From: Cytophagales bacterium
GTDB taxonomy: Bacteria > Bacteroidota > Bacteroidia > Cytophagales > Cyclobacteriaceae
Assembly (NCBI GenBank): GCA_020063545.1
Contig: JAGUUF010000238.1
Location: 1 to 9,247 of the forward strand
Direction: 5' to 3'
Length of the DNA: 9,247 nucleotides
Shown: positions 6,368 through 9,247 of the stretch, one piece after another
How the letters are laid out: every line of letters begins with the position of its first letter
How positions within the stretch are numbered: the first letter of the stretch is position 1
The notes under the pieces: generated by a model
The model's input: only the letters and a program-made list of their open reading frames with translations
Databases searched by the model: none
What the model was told of the DNA's origin: nothing
Program-made: the position numbers and the translations under genes

Positions 6368-9247
6368 TTACTTCCTTTTGTAAATAACCAAAGGCAGATT
6401 ATTTCTGCCTATAATATACAAATGTTGCTCATTACTTGTTCGTATGATAACGGAACTGCGCGCCTCACCTGGTACTATGAAGCCGGAGGAGTTTGGTGCA
6501 ACCGATTGAAACCGGCATTTACCAATACCTGTCAGCATCAGGCCAAGGCCTGCATCATGAGGGCCGATCTCCGGTTGCACGGCAGACTGATTACCGGCAA
6601 GTAAAATATCGACAATACCGTCACCATCAATATCATCGCATAAAATCGTCATTACCGGAAAAAGTTGAGCTTCCAAAGGCAAGGGTCTTACTTCAAGTTT
6701 GTTACCCAGGTTTTCAAGAACAACGGAAGTAAGCAGAGATAACTGCAATTGGCTGCCGCGGTTCAGCATATCAGGTGTAAGCAATTGATTGGCATCCTGG
6801 TCGGCATAATCCTTATATTTTAAAAATCGCTTCTTTAGTGCCGGAAGTTGTTTCACCAACTGGTCTCGGGTTGGAAAGAGGTAGGCAGAGTCACCGTTAT
6901 AATACACGATAATGTGGTCAGAACTTTGATTACCGTCAAAATCGCCAAGCAACATGCGCAGAGGCTTATTTTTTGAGGCTGTAAGTCTTGAATTCAGTCC
7001 GAGGTTGCCAACCACAAAATCCAAATCACCATCGTTATCAAGGTCAGCAGCCTGAATGGCATTCCACAGGCCATGTGTGTCCTTTAACCCAAATTGATCG
7101 GTTTGGTTTATAAAAGTATGATTCGCCTGTTGGATCAGGATGGTAATTGGCATCCACTCTCCGACAAGCAACAGGTCGTTAAGTCCATCGTTATTCAAAT
7201 CAGCCCATACCGCATCCTTTACCATGCCTGGTCTTACTCTTGTTACGTTATCAAACGTTGAACTGGAGAGCCACCTTTCGTGCGGTGAAAACTTTCCCTT
7301 TCCGTCATTTATCATAAGGTGACTAACAGGGCTCATTCCATACAAGCCGGGTATCACATCAGAACCAATAAACAGGTCGATGTCGTCATCATTGTCAACA
7401 TCAACCGGTTTAATGCACGATGTATGAATTGGTGTAGATGGAAAATCGCCTTTGCTAAACTTTCCTCCAACGTTTATATACAGTCTTGGAATAAGGTTAC
7501 CAGTATTTTCCTGACCACCCGCGCCTACAATCAAATCCAAATCGCCATCGTTGTCAACATCGGCAAAAGCCGCAGCAGTATCTTCGGCATCGGCATCAGT
7601 GTAAAAAGCATGTTGCGTTGAGTGAACGAATTGACCTGCAGCCGATTGAATAAACAAAAAACCAGGTTGCCCTTTGCCGCCACCAACGTAAAAATCATCA
7701 AGGCCATCCCCGTTAATATCTGCTGTTGCCAGCGGGGGCCCCTGCTCCGACAACATGTGCGGTATCAGTGTTTCCGAAGCGAACGCATTAAAATCATTTT
7801 CAACATGACGATAATCAGGCCCAGGTTGTATGCTGCTAAGAAATGTGGGTTGATTTGTAAAAAGGTAATTTGGTAAAAATTCATCCGCAGCATCTGCAAA
7901 ATCAACAATAATTACCTGGTTTGCCTTTACTGATCTGAGTACCTGCATACGGTTTCCCGGCCAAACAACAATTACAGAATCAATAGTTTGGTTCTTAAGT
8001 ACGCCAAAATGCAACTGCGGTTCAACTGATGAACACCACCCCCGGGTAGGTATTAGCTGCTGAAGCTGTGCAGACTTTCCGGTAAAAACAATTGCCTTTG
8101 CTCCGACTCCAACAGAATTCCCTGCAGGGCCTTTAAACACGACCTGTAAGTAATTTCCTGAAACAATACCCTTGTTATTGCGGATAATAAATGCCTTATC
8201 ATTAATGTTGTTTACAACTATATCCAGATCGCCATCATTGTCCAGATCGGCATACGCTGCGCCATTTGAATAGGATGAACGGTATAACCCGCTTTCTGCG
8301 GTCACATCGGCAAACGTGTTGTCTGAATGACCGGTAAACATAAAATTTGAAACCCTGCCATCAGGCATTTTTTTGAGTATTTCCAGATCCTGTTGCTCAA
8401 TAACCTGAAGGGATAGTTGGATGGAATCATTTGAAATGAAGCTAATGTAATCCATGTCATTTGGCCTCCGTACAATACCATTGGTAATATATAAATCCTT
8501 ACGGCCATCGTTGTTAAAATCAGCAAAGAGCGGTGCCCAACTCCAGTCAGTGGAGGCGACACCTGCATAATATGCGACATCAGTAAATAAAGGAATGAAT
8601 TGACTAACACCTGCATTAAGCTGCAGGGTATTTCGGGCTACCTGGTTATGATAACCATATTTAAGTTTGAAATTAAGAATGTCATAGGTGTCCTCACCGG
8701 CAGATCGCTTTCGTACTTGTTCACTTTTTGGTTGCATGTCTACTGCAACGATATCTGGCCATAGATCATTATTGATATCGGCTATATCGTTGCCCATTGA
8801 AAACCGGCTGGTATGGGGCATGGCTTGCCGGATAACTTCTTCAAATGCACCATTTCCTTTATTGAGGTACAGGTAATCATTTTCGTGAAAATCATTACCA
8901 ATGTAGATATCGGCTAATCCATCCCAATTAACATCACCAACAGAAACACCCAGTCCATACCCAATATGGCTATTGAGTATTCCTGTTTGGTTGGTTACAT
9001 CAACGAAGAACGTTTTACCAGTCTCCATTAACTGGTTTTTGAAAAGCCTGTCGCCTGAAAGGGAATCCGAAAGCAAACGCACATCACCGGGTGCATATGA
9101 ACGAGGTGTATGTATAGAATGATTAAGCAGGTACATATCCAGGTCTCCGTCATTATCCATATCAAAAAAGCTCGCCTGGGTTGAGAATCCTGAAAAATCT
9201 AAACCAAATTCGGCTGCCCGTTCAGAAAAAGTTAAGTCGCCATTATT
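6368..9247 (-). CDS. FG-GAP/VCBS-repeat protein with ASPIC/UnbV domain (CRTAC1-like), 5' end cut by right edge
   Basis: The frame is open to the window edge. The 29 codons before the first Met (9160) read NNGDLTFSERAAEFGLDFSG and on into FFDMDNDGDLD, clear repeat-domain sequence, so the true start lies outside and 959 residues are visible (numbered here from the edge). About twelve FG-GAP/VCBS blades with Asp-rich, probably calcium-binding loops are seen, for example DMDNDGDLD, DVNWDGLAD, DFNNDGRKD, DLDNDGDLD, DINGDGLDD, DVDNDGDLD, DVDNDDDID, DLNNDGLND and DIDGDGIVD. These should fold as two beta-propellers. Between them, at about 364-447, is an ASPIC/UnbV domain (SVGVGAKAIVF, then HFGV, then VVWPGN). 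A helical insert, FPTRDQLVKQLPALKKRF, lies near 791-808. The C-terminus shows no type IX sorting domain. The protein is probably exported and surface or periplasmic, but its signal sequence is not visible. The role is unknown; a binding or adhesion role is only a guess. GH65 follows 1 nt after its stop. Confidence 0.9.
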   Translation of the reverse strand, partial: NNGDLTFSERAAEFGLDFSGFSTQASFFDMDNDGDLDMYLLNHSIHTPRSYAPGDVRLLSDSLSGDRLFKNQLMETGKTFFVDVTNQTGILNSHIGYGLGVSVGDVNWDGLADIYIGNDFHENDYLYLNKGNGAFEEVIRQAMPHTSRFSMGNDIADINNDLWPDIVAVDMQPKSEQVRKRSAGEDTYDILNFKLKYGYHNQVARNTLQLNAGVSQFIPLFTDVAYYAGVASTDWSWAPLFADFNNDGRKDLYITNGIVRRPNDMDYISFISNDSIQLSLQVIEQQDLEILKKMPDGRVSNFMFTGHSDNTFADVTAESGLYRSSYSNGAAYADLDNDGDLDIVVNNINDKAFIIRNNKGIVSGNYLQVVFKGPAGNSVGVGAKAIVFTGKSAQLQQLIPTRGWCSSVEPQLHFGVLKNQTIDSVIVVWPGNRMQVLRSVKANQVIIVDFADAADEFLPNYLFTNQPTFLSSIQPGPDYRHVENDFNAFASETLIPHMLSEQGPPLATADINGDGLDDFYVGGGKGQPGFLFIQSAAGQFVHSTQHAFYTDADAEDTAAAFADVDNDGDLDLIVGAGGQENTGNLIPRLYINVGGKFSKGDFPSTPIHTSCIKPVDVDNDDDIDLFIGSDVIPGLYGMSPVSHLMINDGKGKFSPHERWLSSSTFDNVTRVRPGMVKDAVWADLNNDGLNDLLLVGEWMPITILIQQANHTFINQTDQFGLKDTHGLWNAIQAADLDNDGDLDFVVGNLGLNSRLTASKNKPLRMLLGDFDGNQSSDHIIVYYNGDSAYLFPTRDQLVKQLPALKKRFLKYKDYADQDANQLLTPDMLNRGSQLQLSLLTSVVLENLGNKLEVRPLPLEAQLFPVMTILCDDIDGDGIVDILLAGNQSAVQPEIGPHDAGLGLMLTGIGKCRFQSVAPNSSGFIVPGEARSSVIIRTSNEQHLYIIGRNNLPLVIYKRK
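7021..9163 (-). repeat. Degenerate coding repeats for FG-GAP calcium loops
   Basis: Near-identical stretches of about 27 nt recur in the FG-GAP gene. On the plus strand they are at 7021-7047, 7537-7564, 8224-8250 and 9139-9163. Each reads approximately CC-A-(A/G)-(A/G)-TC-(A/G/T)-CC-(A/G)-TC and on the minus strand encodes D-(L/V/M)-D-N-D-G-D-L-D. They lie in the same reading frame as the protein and mark propeller blades. They are codon-level repeats from domain duplication, not mobile or CRISPR repeats, and could favour slippage or recombination within the gene. Confidence 0.6.

Noticed and set aside
7021..8250. Spaced similar short sequences that might suggest a CRISPR array
   Set aside because: The copies are imperfect, irregularly spaced by hundreds of bases and all encode FG-GAP calcium loops in one frame.
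9158..9160. ATG at 9160 as the real start of the FG-GAP gene
   Set aside because: The frame stays open for 29 codons upstream to the edge and encodes typical repeat sequence, and this Met lies inside a calcium-loop motif (FFDMDNDGDLD). The gene is simply cut by the window.

Overview
The window looks like a piece of a Bacteroidota chromosome, probably a Cytophagales- or Chitinophagales-type environmental bacterium. This is inferred from the combination of a very large FG-GAP/UnbV (CRTAC1-like) protein, a GH65 enzyme with a signal peptide, a vanadium-haloperoxidase-like lipoprotein, an SLC45-type sugar transporter and a GH13 alpha-glucosidase. The start codons also lack recognisable Shine-Dalgarno sequences, which is usual in that phylum. 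No rRNA, tRNA, CRISPR array, insertion sequence or attachment site was seen.

Everything is on the minus strand, so the operon reads from right to left. In transcription order the genes are: (1) a giant FG-GAP/VCBS-repeat protein with an ASPIC/UnbV domain, cut by the right edge (6368-9247); (2) a secreted GH65 alpha-glucosidase (4342-6366); (3) a vanadium-haloperoxidase/PAP2-fold lipoprotein (2974-4326); (4) a membrane-anchored DUF3179 protein (1782-2960); (5) an SLC45/GPH-like MFS sugar transporter (445-1782); (6) a GH13 alpha-glucosidase/oligo-1,6-glucosidase, cut by the left edge (1-442). Successive genes are separated by 1, 15 and 13 nt, then a TAATG overlap, then 2 nt. There is no room for a terminator and little for a promoter, so the window is almost certainly the middle of one long transcript.

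The sugar part is easy to read. The periplasmic GH65 enzyme, with both hydrolytic carboxylates present, would trim alpha-glucosides. The MFS protein would carry small alpha-glucosides across the inner membrane, and the GH13 enzyme, which has no signal peptide, would split them in the cytoplasm. A SusC/SusD pair may lie upstream, but it is outside the window.

The unexplained part is the set of three non-carbohydrate genes on the same transcript: the FG-GAP/UnbV protein, the haloperoxidase-like lipoprotein and the DUF3179 protein. Their predicted locations, together with those of the sugar genes, run from outside to inside in gene order (surface or periplasm, periplasm, lipoprotein, inner membrane with a periplasmic domain, inner membrane, cytoplasm). 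If there is an undescribed system here, it is this coupling of a possible V-dependent oxidative or phosphatase enzyme and a DUF3179 protein to an alpha-glucoside uptake pathway.
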